Source: Ovis canadensis
Lineage: Eukaryota; Chordata; Mammalia; Artiodactyla; Bovidae
Length of the DNA stretch: 64,000 nucleotides
Assembly (NCBI RefSeq): GCF_042477335.2
Contig: NC_091245.1
Coordinates: 85,598,501-85,662,500 of the forward strand
Direction: 5' to 3'
The position numbers were made by a program, and so were the translations under genes. The notes under the pieces are model-generated. The model was not told the origin of the DNA. It ran no database searches and was given only the letters and a program-made list of their open reading frames with translations. Below are positions 47,400 through 58,804 of the stretch, piece by piece (the stretch's first letter is position 1; every line of letters starts with the position of its first letter).

Positions 47400-48115
47400 G
47401 ACATTTCGATATAGCAGTCTACAAATATACACAATTGTTTTATGTTGCAGATCCCTTAATTTCAAGTTCATCTCCAGTATCCTGCATTTGTATTCTCCTC
47501 TTCTCAAAATTGCTGGTTTTGATATCATATTTGTATATGGATGATTTTCTATGTTTAGGAAAATCTCTCTTACCAGTGAGATTTCCCATTTGTAGTTTTC
47601 TTGATTCTAGCTGTGGCCTTTTCTTTTCCACCTACAGAAGTTCCTTTAGCATTTGTTGCAAAGGTGGTCAGCTGGTGCTGAATTCTCTTAGTTTTTGCTT
47701 ATCTGTGAAACTTCTGATTTCTCCACTGAATGAGACCCTTGCTGGATAGAGTATTTTTGGTTGTAGCTTTTTCCCTTTCATCACATTAAATATATTGTGC
47801 CACTCCCTCTGGTCTGCAGAATTTCTGCTTAAAAATCAGCAGATAACCTTATCAGGGTTCCCTTATATGTTATTTGTTGCTTTTCCCTTGTTGATTTTAA
47901 TATTGTTTTCTTTGTCTTTTATTTTTGTCTGTTTGATTAATACGTGTTAATATGTTCCTTCTTGGCTTATCTTGTATGGAATGCTGCACTTCCTGGATTT
48001 GAGTGAATGTTTCCTTTCTCATGTTAGGGAAGTATTTGGCTATAATCTTTTCAAATATTTTCTCAGGCCCTCCTTCTCTCTCTTGGCCTTCTGAGTTTTT
48101 ATCAATTTCAGATTC
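47400..48115 (-). mobile_element. L1-derived sequence, antisense
   Basis: GGTTGTAGCTTTTTCCCTTT, GTGCCACTCCCTCTGGTCTG, AATTTCTGCTTAAAAATCAG and CATGTTAGGGAAGTATTTGG are common mammalian L1 phrases on this strand. Whether it is one insertion with 46380-47335 is unclear. Confidence 0.65.
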
Positions 48116-49335
48116 CAAGACAGAAAACCTCTGTTTCTCCGCTGATGCTCATGCCGCCATAGTGCTGCCCCTCACTCTGCTTTCTGCAAATGCCCCAAAG
48201 CCTAGCCATCATCTGACCCAGTTTTGTCACGTTGTCACATTCAAAGAACATCTGACATCAAAAAACAAGTCCTCAAGTTTTTGTTTGCTCAAGCTTCCTT
48301 GAGCAATTCCTACCCAATTTTTTTTTTGCAAATTCTCCAAATTATAAACCCCGCAATGATACCTGTTCAGCACCATGTACTGTACCTATTAATTCTTTCT
48401 ATGGAGACATCCATTTTTCCCAAACCCTCCACCCTCTTGGTCTAATCACCACTGCTTTCTCTCCAAGCCTGCTGAATTAGTGTAGTTCTGGAATCCCTTC
48501 ACTCCCATTTCCTAGGTTTTGTATCTCCCTCTTTCCTGGTTTACTAGCTAATTCCTCAGATCTTAAATGAATATATGGGATGTAATAGTTAGAAGGTCTC
48601 ATAATGTATTTTACTCAGTAATCCTTAATTCACAATTTGGCTGGCTAAATAATTCTAGGTGACAAATCATTTTCTTCTCAAATTTTAAGGCACTGTTCTG
48701 CTGTTCTAACTTCCAATTCAGTGCCATTCTGATTTCTGAGTCTTCGTAGGTAATCTTTTTTTTTTTCCCCTCTCTGGAAACTCAAATTTATTGCTCTGTA
48801 TAGCAAAGTTCATAATAATAAGCCTTCCAGTTATATGCTGTACTAAAAAGTTCATTGTTGTCCTGCGTTCTCAGGAGCATCTTTGATGTAGAGTCATATA
48901 GCTTTCAGTTCTAAAAAAATTTTTGTTTTGTCTTTTTTTATATATATAATTGTTAGTTTCTCTTTCTCAAGTTCTTATTAAATGAAGGCCAGACTTCTCA
49001 GGTCAGTTGTCTGCTCTATCTTTTCTCTGTTATCTCTCTTTGATTTTCTAGAGGATTTATTCAACTTTATTTTCCAATTTCTCTACTCAATACTTAGAGA
49101 GCTCTTCTTCATTCTCAGTCTCTGTCTCTTTTATAAAACATCCAGCTCACTCGTATGGATATATTATCTCTTAATTCTGAGAATATAAATTAAAGGCTTC
49201 TCTCTTCTGCCCATGCTAATGTTTGTAATTCTTCCAAGTTTCTTTTTGACATTTATTTTTTTCTCTACTTCAAGGCTTTTCTCAAATGTCTGGTTACTCT
49301 TTGTTGTCTGCTCACATTTTGCTGTATGGCTCAGG
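48116..49335. other. VAV3 intron, unclassified
   Basis: 1.2 kb, T-rich on the plus strand. 48590-49330 may be another ancient LINE, but I cannot assign it. Confidence 0.4.
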
Positions 49336-49337
49336 AA

Positions 49338-49515
49338 ACTTAAACAGAGCTCTGTATCAACCTAGAGGGACGGGATGGTGAGGGAGATGGGAGGGAGGTT
49401 CAAAAGGGAGGGGATATATGTATACGTATGACTGATTCATGTTGAGGTTTGTCAGAAAACAACAAAATTCTGTAAAGCAATTATCCTTCAATTAAAAAAA
49501 AAAAAAGAAAAAAGA
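49338..49515 (+). mobile_element. ruminant L1 3' UTR with poly(A) tail
   Basis: AGAGGGACGGGATGGTGAGG, ATGACTGATTCATGTTGAGG, TAAAGCAATTATCCTTCAAT, then an A-run at 49493-49505. Confidence 0.88.
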
Positions 49516-50200
49516 AAGCGAGAAAGGCATCCAAGAACTGACTGGGAGTTCTGTGTGGGAGCAGTATGGGAGGCTCACCAGGTTGGAACCTGATCCTTTG
49601 GGAAGAAGCTGATGATGGGGCTGGATTTTAGGTTTTTTAATTCTAAGTCTATTCCATTTCTTTAGAGAAAAATCTTCCAAATTCCTATCTGGATGGAAGA
49701 AGAGAGTAGTCCATGTGTGTGAGACACAGCTGTCACAGTACTGAAACTGAGCTATACAAAGGAACTGAGGATCATCATCAGTCTGTATACTGACTTTCCT
49801 TAATTTGACTGATCTGTTTTCAGTATAGCATCTCTGCCAATTTTTGCTGGGCCTGCTCTTTCCAAGTCTAGGCCTCATATGGCTCAATTTTTCCAAGTAA
49901 TGTACCCTCTAATTCATATTTCTTGCTAAGGGAGGGAACGGTAAGTTGTCTGATTTCTTGGAGGATGAGCCAGGGACACTGGTATCTGCATCCTTTTCTC
50001 CATAAGGATTTTCAGACAGTTCCCCAGATTTAAGCCCCATGTCTCATCCCAGTCTTCATGACACCCAAAAACACAGACTGCAGATAATCACCTTGAACTC
50101 TGTTTTATTTCATGGCTTATAAAAGAGACAAAGTTTACCTTATGGGAACAGCTTTAAAATGTGAAAATAATAAGGATAGTCAACTCCTTAATGACTTGAG
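49516..50200. other. VAV3 intron, no recognised feature
   Basis: Unique-looking 0.7 kb. A 134-codon minus-strand open stretch (49492-49896) has no recognisable domain and runs into the poly-A of the L1 next to it. Confidence 0.5.
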
Positions 50201-50507
50201 AAAGTGAAAGTCGCTCAGTCCTGTCTGACTCTTTGTGACCCCATGGACTATACAGTTCATGTAATTCTTCAGGCCAGAATACCAGAGTGGGTAGCCTTTC
50301 CCTTCTCCAGGGGATCTTCCCAACCCAGGGATAGAACCCAGGTCTCCCGCACTTCAGGTGGATTTGTTACCAGCTAAGCCACAAGGGAAGACCAAAAATA
50401 CTGGAGTAGGTAGTCTAGCCCTTCTCCAGGAGATCTTCCTGACCCGGGAATCGAACTGGGGTCTCCTGCATTGCAGGTGGATTCTTTACCAACTGAGACT
50501 AAGCCCT
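50201..50507 (-). mobile_element. Bov-tA SINE with duplicated head unit
   Basis: A complete antisense copy (50201-50390) is followed by a second partial copy (about 50398-50507) repeating the block from AATACTGGAGTAGGTAG to the tRNA-like head. It may be a tandem duplication or two insertions. Confidence 0.9.
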
Positions 50508-51635
50508 CTTAATGACTTGAAAACCACAGTGTAATTTTTCTCTAAACAGTTTAGTTTTTCTAAAATTGAAGGTTTCTTTTGCTGATATAGTAGATCATTT
50601 TGTTCCTTAGCAGAAAGCATTTCACATGAAACTGCCTGCTTAGTGTGAAGAAACTGTCCCAAGTTTCTTAGAAAAGAAAAAGTAATTTTGAAATTCTATT
50701 ATCTTTATTTCTTACTGTTTTCAAGGGTGTTCCCTCATCTAAACATCTTGATTTTTTTTATCATTAGGAACAATACTATTTGGTCATAATTTCAATAGAG
50801 TTTTACATATTGGCAAGGGTACATTTTAAAACAAAGGATTCAAAAGCTAATCTCCTGTGTTCTGAATGGTTCGCAGGTATCAATCCATCTTGTGTGTGGC
50901 ATTCGTATTTCTCTAAAGTCATTAGTTTTATAACTATTATGCCTTCTTATATAGAAATAGTAAAAGAAAAGAGAAGGAAACTATTATCACACTTTCATGA
51001 CTTCACCAGTTCTTGATGTTTTACAGTTTGATTATCCATGCTATCAGTTCTGTTCTCCAAAATTAATTTGTCAGGGTTACAGTCTTTAATTCCATGAAAA
51101 CTAAGACCTCAAATTTGTCTTAAGACAGGTAAACATATAACAAAGATTTCCAGTTCTATCACAGACCTGCTATAATTTCTCAGCAGGCTCAGTGGTAAAG
51201 CCAGGGAAGGATGTCAGAGAAAACAGACCATGATTACACAAAGCAGATGTGGCTGGGGAGGAAGAGTAAGACTGCTGGGGAAAGGATCCCACACTATGGA
51301 CAGTGTGTTCCTACAGTCACCTGACATTTTTCATGCTTTGGTTATATGGCAGAAAATGATCAGTTTGAAATATCAAAAAAACTCAGGTGTTACCTACACT
51401 TGCAAACTGAACTAGTACTTACCATATACTCTCAGAATACCTCATTTATATTCATACCCTGATTTCTAATTTGTATGCACTTATTTCAATATCAAGAAAA
51501 TAAAAATAGAAGCAGTCATTTTAAGAGGAGGTTAGCCATATCACTAACAGAAACAAGGAAACAGTAGATAATGATTTTTACTTTTTAGACATTATGAGTT
51601 TAAGAGAAAATGACATCTTCAACCAGAAAAACTAC
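50508..51635. other. VAV3 intron, no recognised feature
   Basis: 1.1 kb, AT-rich. No exon recognised. Confidence 0.5.
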
Positions 51636-51639
51636 TTAG

Positions 51640-51745
51640 AATAGTTATAATCAACATATGATGATAATTAACATATTTTGGGTACTTACTATGTACTTAG
51701 TATTATACACATTTTACTTCATCTTTCCAACATCTGTATAAGGAA
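51640..51745 (+). repeat. MIR remnant, interrupted by BovB
   Basis: TGGGTACTTACTATGTACTTAG and TTACTTCATCTTTCCAACAT resemble MIR. BovB sequence begins right after. Confidence 0.55.
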
Positions 51746-53327
51746 CAATGCAAAGAAATAGAGGAAAACTATTGAATGAGAAAGAATAGAGAACTCTTTA
51801 AGAAAATTGGAGATATCAAGGGAATATTTCATACAAGGATGGGCATGATAAAGGACAGAAATGATAAGGACCTAACAGAAACATAAGAGATTAAGCAAAG
51901 GTGGCAAGAATACATAGAAGAATTATACAAAAAAGGTCTTAATGACCCAGATAACCACAATGATGTGGTCACTTACCTAGAGCCAGACATCCTAGAGTGT
52001 GAAGTCAAGTGGACCTAGGAAGCATTACTACAAACAAAGCTAGTGGAGGTGATGGAATTCCAGCTGAGCTATCTCAAACCCTAAAATATGATGCTGTGAA
52101 AGTGCTGCACTCAATGTCAGCAAATTTGGAAAATTCAGCAGTGGCCACAGGACTGGAAAAGGTCAGTTTTCATTCCAATCCCAAAGAAGGGCAATGCCAA
52201 TATTCAAACTACCTTACAGTTACACTCATTTCACAAGCTAACAAGGTTATACTCTTATGCCCAAAATCCTTTAAGCTAGGCTTCAACAGTACATGAACCA
52301 AGAACTTCCAGATGTTCAAGCTGGATTTAGAAAAGGTGAAGGAACCATCAAATGCCAACATTCAATGGATCATGGAGAAAGCAAGGGAATTCCAGAAAAA
52401 CATCTGCTTCATTGACTACACTAAAGCCTTTGACTGTGTAGATCACATCAAACTGTGAAAAGTTCTTAGAGATGGGAATACCAGATCACCATGTCCATCT
52501 CCTGAGAAACCTGTATGCAAGTCAAGAAGCAACAGTTAGAGCTGGACATGTAACAATGTACTGGTTCAAAATTGGGAAAGGAGTATGTCAAAGCTGTATA
52601 TTGTCACCCTGCTTATTTAACTTATAGGTAGAATATATCACGTGAAATGTTGGGCTGCATGAATCACAAGCTGGAATCAAGATTGCTAGGAGAAATATCA
52701 ACAACTTCAGATATACACATGCTACTACTTTAATGGCACAATGTGAAGAGGAACTGAAGAGCTTCTTGATGAGAGTGAGAGAAGAAAGTGAAAAAACTGG
52801 CTTAAAACTCAACATTCAAAAAACAAAGATCATGGCATCTGGTCCCATCATAGCAAATAGATGAAGAAAAAGTATAGTCAAAGCTATGGTTTTTCCAGTG
52901 GTCAGGTATGGATGTGAGAGTTGGACCATAAAGAAGGCTGAAAATTGAAGAATTGATGCTTTTGCATCGTGGTGCTGGAGAAGACTTTTGAGAGTCCCTT
53001 GGACTGCGAGCAGATCAAAACAGTCAATCCTAAAAGAAATTAACCCTAAATGTTCATTAGAAGGACTGATAATGGAGGTGAAGCTCCAATACTCTGGCCA
53101 CATGATACAAAGAGCCAACTCCTTGATAAAGACTCTAATGCTGGGAATGATTGAGGGCAGGAGGAGAAGGTGGCTACAGAGAATGAGGTGGTTGGATAGC
53201 ATCACCGATTCAATGGACATGTATTTGAGCAAACTCTGGGAGATAGTGAAGGAAAGGGAAGCCTGGTGTGCTATAGTCCATGGGGTTGCAAAAGTCAGAC
53301 ACGACTTAGCAACTAAACAACAACAAC
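51746..53327 (+). mobile_element. BovB (RTE) LINE, 1.6 kb, internally deleted
   Basis: Carries GSITTNKASGGDGIPAELSQ, later KAFDCVDHIKL and [21 protein letters not shown] sequence. The catalytic YADD region is mutated (GATATACACATGCTACTAC). About 150 bp present in 54640-56314 are missing near 52865. It ends GACTTAGCAACTAAACAACA. Antisense to VAV3, in the intron upstream of the SH2 exons. Confidence 0.95.
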
Positions 53328-53690
53328 CCTTTCTGGGCTAAGTTTTTGTTTCAGACAATGAAATTATACATTTCCCCCCACCTCAACTTCATGAAACCTA
53401 TTCTAAAACACAATATGCATATTTGCCCATGTCCCATTCCACTTTTGGCTACGATAAACTTTGGATTTACAGCCAAGTACTTGCGCTTGTACTCACATGC
53501 ACCACTCTCTGATAAAGATATGGAAAAGGTCAGCAATATATACATTCATTATGGTGTTCTGTTACATGTGAAAACACCTTTAGCCAGGACAAATGGAAAT
53601 GGAATGTAGTTTACTACTCCCAATTTAAGGTGTTCTTGAGCTAAAGGTATGGTATTTCAACTCAGTGACATAAACATTTTTAATACTTAC
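53328..53690. other. VAV3 intron next to the microexon
   Basis: About 360 bp of intron between the BovB end and the donor GTAAGT at 53690-53685. No other feature. Confidence 0.6.
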
Positions 53691-53725
53691 CAGGGTTGGC
53701 AAGAGTAATCTACTGGTTTGGGCAC
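53691..53725 (-). CDS. VAV3: VAV3 35-nt microexon, linker between first SH3 and SH2
   Basis: This very short exon encodes VPKPVDYSCQP plus the first two bases of the Trp codon that opens the SH2 domain. The acceptor is a pyrimidine-rich stretch ending in CCTAG at 53730-53726, and the donor is GTAAGT at 53690-53685. It enters in phase 0 and leaves in phase 2, and the next exon supplies the G that completes Trp. The proline-rich piece is the linker between the N-terminal SH3 and the SH2 domain of VAV proteins. It is far too small for ordinary ORF finding and was recognised only by its peptide and splice signals. The preceding exon, encoding the end of the first SH3, is not in the window. Confidence 0.93.
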
Positions 53726-54639
53726 CTAGGATATAAAAAGGCAAAAATAGATTAATATTACTTAAGGGAAGCTTTTAGAAATCAATCATTAATTCAGTTC
53801 AGCTAACTCAGCTCTATAAAAGCCTAAATAACACAGTCCTAGAACTATCATTGGCAATATTATACAATGCGAATCATAGTATATTTCAGATAAGTCGAAA
53901 ATAATTCATTTCACTTTAATTCTTTCCTTCATTTTATTGCCACTTTACCTCTCAAGAAAGAGATAACAAGAAAATATGAATTGGAATCTTTTGGTATTAA
54001 TTTTCAAGGCAGTTTAATCTTTTCATAGAAAATTAAAATGAAAATGTTAGGAAAACCTAATAGCACTCTGCTTTCCCAAGACATTGGAAAAGCAGGCAAA
54101 ATAAACAATATACACTAGATATAGACTCTTATTATGTAACATAAATTTTAAACTCTGGTTTAGAAGTCTACGAACTGGAAGACCATTTTTTTTTTTATGA
54201 AATGTCATGGGAAATATTCAGTTTTACCTTTTTTCCTATGGAACTTTGCAAAAGAGAAAAACTACATTTTCTATGCAGATAAAAAGAAAACTTCCAGTAG
54301 CTAACTGCAAGTAGAAAATGAACAAAGCCAAAGAAGGCTTACTAATATTCATAAAATAACAAATTATATGCATACTACTTAATCTTCATGAATCACCTGA
54401 ATCTTTGATGTATGTATTCTATAGTATTTACATTGAGCCCATTTACATTAGGTGATTAAAAATACTATTACTCTCATGTGTAACTGAAGTATGGTCAATA
54501 TGAATATATCTGTAGCTATGTCCATTTTCATAATGGGCTATTACTATTTTGATCTTCCAGGTTGAGTGTTATAATTTAAAAACTATCCTTCTGGTCAGAA
54601 CATCTCTAAAGTTATCAGTATTTAAATATGTTATCCTAT
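53726..54639. other. VAV3 intron upstream of the microexon
   Basis: AT-rich; contains the acceptor tract just above 53725. No further exon seen. Confidence 0.6.
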
Positions 54640-56314
54640 GGAACATTTCATGCAAAGATGGGCTCAATAAAGGACAGAAATGGTATGGACCTAACAGAAG
54701 CAGAAGATATTAAGATGAGGTGGCAAGAATACATAGGGGAACTGTACAAAAAAGAGCTTCATGACCCAGATAATCATGATGGTGTGATCACTCACCTAGA
54801 GCCAGACATCTTGGAAGGTGAAGTCAAGTGGGCCTTAGAAAGCATCACTATGAACAAAGCTAGTAGAGGTGATGGAATTCCAGTTGAGCTATTTCAAATC
54901 CTGAAAGATGATGCTGTGAAAGTGCTGCACTCAATATGCCAGCAAATTTGGAAAACTCAGCACTGGCCACAGGACTGGAAAAGGTCAGTTTTCATTCCAA
55001 TCCCAAAGAAGGGCAATGCCAAAGAATGCTCAAACTACTGCACAATTGCACTCATCTCACACGCTAGTAAAGTAATGCTCAAAATTCTCCAAGCCAGGCT
55101 TCAGCAGTATGTGAACCATGAACTTCCAGATGTTCAAGCTGGTATTAGAAAAGGCAGAGGAACCAGAGATCAAATTGCCAACATCCGCTGTATCATGGAA
55201 AAAGCAAGAGAGTTCCAGAAAAACATCTATTTCTGCTTTATTGACTATGCCAAAGCCTTTGACTGTGTGGATCACAATAAACTGTGGAAAATTCTTCAAG
55301 AGATGAGAATACCAGACCACCTAACCTGCCTCTTGAGAAACCTATATGCAGGTCAGGAAGCAACAGTTAGAACTGAACATGGAACAACAGACTGGTCCAG
55401 ATAGGAAAAGGAGTATGTCAAGACTGCATATTGTCACCCTGCTTATTTAACTTCTATGCAGAGTACATCATGAGAAACACTGGGCTGGAAGAAGCACAAG
55501 CTGGAATCAAGATTGCCAGGAGAAATATCAATAACCTCAGATATGCAGATGACACCACCCTTATGGCAGAAAGTGAAGAGGAACTAAAAAGCCTCTTGAT
55601 GAAAGTAGAAGAGGAGAATTAAAAAGTTGGCTTAAAGCTCAACATTCAGAAAACGAAGATCATGGCATCTGGTCCCATCACTTCATGGGAGATAGATGGG
55701 GAAACAGTGTCAGACTTTATGTTTTTTGGGCTCCCTAAAACAGACGGTGATTGCAGCCATGAAATTAAAAGACACTTACTCCTTCAAAGGAAAGTTATGA
55801 CCAACCTAGATAGCATATTAAAAAGCAGAGATATTCCTTTGCCAACAAAGGTCCATCTAGTCAAGGCTATGGTTTTTCCTGTGGTCATGTATGGATGTGA
55901 GAGCTGGACTGTGAAGAAAGCTGAGCGCCAAAGAATTGATCCTTTTGAACTGTGGTGTTGGAGAAGATCCTTGAGAGTCCCTTGGACTGCAAGGAGATCC
56001 AGCCAGTCCATTCTAAAGGAGATCAGTCCTGGGTGTTCTTTGGAAGGACTGATGCTAAGGTTGAAACTCCAGTACTTTGGCCACCTCATGTGAAGAGTTG
56101 ACTCATTGGAAGACTCTGATGCTGGGAGGGACTGGGGGCAGAAGGAGAAGGGGACAACAGAGGATGAGATGGCTGAATAGCATCACCGACTCGATGGACA
56201 TGAATTTGGGTAAACTCTGGGAGTTGGTGATGGACAGGACAGGGAGGCCTGGCGTGCTGCAATTCATGGGGTTGCAAAGAGTTGGACATGACTGAGCGAC
56301 TGAACTGAACTGAT
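54640..56314 (+). mobile_element. BovB (RTE) LINE, 1.7 kb, best preserved reading frame
   Basis: A 258-codon open stretch at 54628-55404 covers the reverse-transcriptase fingers and palm: VFIPIPKKGNAKECSNYCTI, KGRGTRDQIANI, FIDYAKAFDCVDHNKLW. After a frame break the next open stretch has NNLRYADDTTLMAESEE, the catalytic YADD. A third, 55662-56093, has SWEIDGETVSDF and VMYGCESWTVKKAER. It ends GACTGAGCGACTGAACTGAA. The endonuclease is absent and there are at least two frame breaks, so the copy is inactive. Confidence 0.96.
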
Positions 56315-57345
56315 GGATTACTTTTTAAGCTTCACCACCATGAAAGATCCTGATATATGGCAAATAATATTGAAAGTAAATGACACCATTCAAATCCTGT
56401 AAATATTTTCTTATACAATTTTATTTTCACAAAAAGAAATCAATCTTTGTTTCTGTTTTGATAAGATATAGATGGCCTCTAAAATCTGATGGGGAAATTT
56501 TTCTTTTTTCCTCTTTCCCTCTACCTCTTTGTATTCTTTAAATATATGTTTATTCCTAACGCAATATGTCTTTCTGGGAACAACAACAAAAAGAGAAAAA
56601 GAGGAGGGAGGAAGGAGGTAAATAGCTTCAACATATTTTGGCTGTGGATTTTCTTGGCTGGAAAGGATCCATAAAAATTTAGGGTAACATAAAATTCTAA
56701 AGCAGAATGGGTATCTGATGCTCCTCAATCCTGATGTGCCCTTCTGGATCTTATTCTTTCTACGGTGAGTACATTCTGATGTCTGAGGAGCCAGCTATGT
56801 GTTCTCAGCTATGATCCCCTTCATCAGAGTAGAATCCTGTCCTTTTGCATCTCACATGAGCCTTCCCCCTTTCTTTCATGTATACTTTGGGGCTTTGTAT
56901 GAATATCTCACATATAATGCTATAAATAATTTTCTTTAATAGGTTTTCCCCAGTGCTTTTTTCTGCCTTCATCATAGGCTGTTTCCATTGTTAAACTTCT
57001 GCTACAGATACAGAATTTTTAAAAAGTTTTATTGGGAATACTGCATGCATGTGAATTTATATATAAGCTACACACTTCTTCCTAAGTACATCTTATAAAA
57101 GCTAGATGAGACAGAAGTGAAGTTAATGTGTTTGTTAGGCTAGAGATGTCATTATTTCATCTTTATTGAAGAAAGACAGTTTTCTAGATAGATTAGATTT
57201 CTAATTTTCTTCAAAACTTTGAACATATTATTCTTATTGTTTCAAATCTTGAAATCTCACTGTATAAAATTTCCATTTCTTTTTTACAGTTCCTGTTTGC
57301 TGAGGTTTCCTGTCCATTCATTATAAACACATAGTTAACCCTTGG
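56315..57345. other. VAV3 intron, no recognised gene
   Basis: 1 kb, AT-rich, with a purine-rich stretch at 56583-56620. Confidence 0.5.
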
Positions 57346-57346
57346 A

Positions 57347-57560
57347 CAAAACTAGTTTAAACTGCAGGGGTCCACTTATTTGTGCATTTTTTCCAATATT
57401 AAATACTACCATACTACACGGTTTGCATTTGGTTGAATCCATGAAGGTGGAACCACAGATATGGAGGAAGTGTAGATACAGAGGGCTGACTATACATTAT
57501 AGATAGATTTTCCACTGCTTGGAGGGTCAGGGCCCTAACCTCTGCACGTTTCTAGAGCCA
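57347..57560 (+). mobile_element. Tigger/pogo-like DNA transposon remnant
   Basis: TTAACCCTTGGACAAAACTAG, GCAGGGGTCCACTTATTTGT, GGTTGAATCCATGAAGGTGG and AGAGGGCTGACTATACATTA match non-autonomous Tigger-type elements as I recall them. No transposase ORF. Confidence 0.65.
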
Positions 57561-58804
57561 ACTCTATTTTCCTTTTTTTCCTTAAGCACAGTTATAATAT
57601 TTAAAAAATCCTTTCCTGCAGGTTCCATCATTTGGGACATCTGAGGGTTGTTATCCATTAATTAATTGCCTTTTCTGCTGAGTGTGGTTCATATTTTCCT
57701 GTTTGCTTGTATACTCATTATTTAGTATCTTGGACAATTAGAATGATAATGTTGTAGAGGCTCTGAATTCAGTTATGCTCTTACAAAGAGTGTCATATTT
57801 CTTAAAGTAGGCAGTTAATTTGTTTGAACCCCAACTGCAACCTCTGTCTTTCCTATCCTAAGATTTCCTATCTCCCTTTCCAGCTTGTTTACTTCAAACT
57901 CTACATTCTGCCACTTTAAACCAGTAATACTGTGAGGTTTCTATTATACCTGAATTTTAACCACCCTGCATGGTGCATATATACATATACAGACATATAT
58001 ACATGTATGAGACTACAGAGTTTGTAGTTATTTTTTTGTGGGAGGATTGATCCAATAGGAGCTACCTGACAGTGGCTAGAACTGGAAGCTCTTACTGTTG
58101 TTTGCTATGTCTAATCATCAACCCTTTATAGTTTTATCTCAGGTTGGTTTTAATATTTTCACTTTGTGTTTGATGTTCTGAAGTTTCACTAAAATGTATC
58201 TAGGTATCCATTAACTTTAATATACACTTCTTGACTATTAAGATTAGCTTTATCATAAATTCTGGAAAATTCTCAGCCATTATTTGAACATTGCTTTCCC
58301 ACAATTATCTATATTGTTTCAATAAGATGCATTTGAACTTTATCACTCCATTATCTTACATTCTTCATATGTTAACCTTTCTGGCTTGTTCACTGAGAAA
58401 TTTCTTCAGATTTTTCTTCTAATTTTCTACCCAACTGAGTCTAATAAATTTTGTAATATTTCCATTAAGGTTCTCATTTCAATTACTGTACTTGATTCTT
58501 TTGAAATATGCCCAAACATTAAATATCCTCTCAGACTTTTATCCTCCCCCCTTAACTTTTTCAACCATATTAAATATACAGTTTTGAACTTAGTATCTGA
58601 TAATTATCTGCTATCCTTATGAATATAATTCCACATGTTATTGTTTTGTTGACTTTTCCTTAAGATGGGTTTATTTCCTCATAAATGTAATGATTCCAAA
58701 TTGTGAATTTATAATCCCTGTAACTTTATCTGTAGAAATTCTTTGAGGTACCAATCTAGAGAGATGGGTACATGCATTGAGAGTACAAGTCAATGTGGAA
58801 TCAT
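57561..58804. other. VAV3 intron, possible ancient LINE
   Basis: AT-rich. 58130-58620 (TTTCACTAAAATGTATCTAGG, ATTCTGGAAAATTCTCAGCC) resembles antisense L1/HAL1 remnants, low confidence. Confidence 0.4.

Larger units (their letters stand above)
12090..53725 (-). other. VAV3: VAV3 gene, 3' portion (six exons and 3' UTR)
   Basis: VAV3 is a cytosolic exchange factor for Rho-family GTPases that is recruited to phosphotyrosine on activated receptors. The window holds its C-terminal SH2 and second SH3 domains. Six exons have AG acceptors and GT donors. The introns, in transcript order, are 8653, 560, 7329, 21664 and 664 bp with phases 2, 2, 0, 1 and 0. Coding parts of 35, 117, 88, 130, 152 and 39 nt plus a stop sum to exactly 187 codons with no frameshift. 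That places the pieces at about residues 661-847 if the protein has the human length. VAV1 and VAV2 fit less well: the linker ending in LLSPKVLG and the tail VEEDE are the VAV3 forms as I recall them. Upstream exons (CH, DH, PH, C1, first SH3) were not found up to 64000. The 5' limit given is only the first exon inside the window. Confidence 0.96.

Noticed and set aside
54628..55404. A 258-codon open frame, the longest in the window, as a host gene
   Set aside because: It is BovB reverse transcriptase sequence, followed by frame breaks and lacking the endonuclease; a dead retrotransposon, not a host gene.
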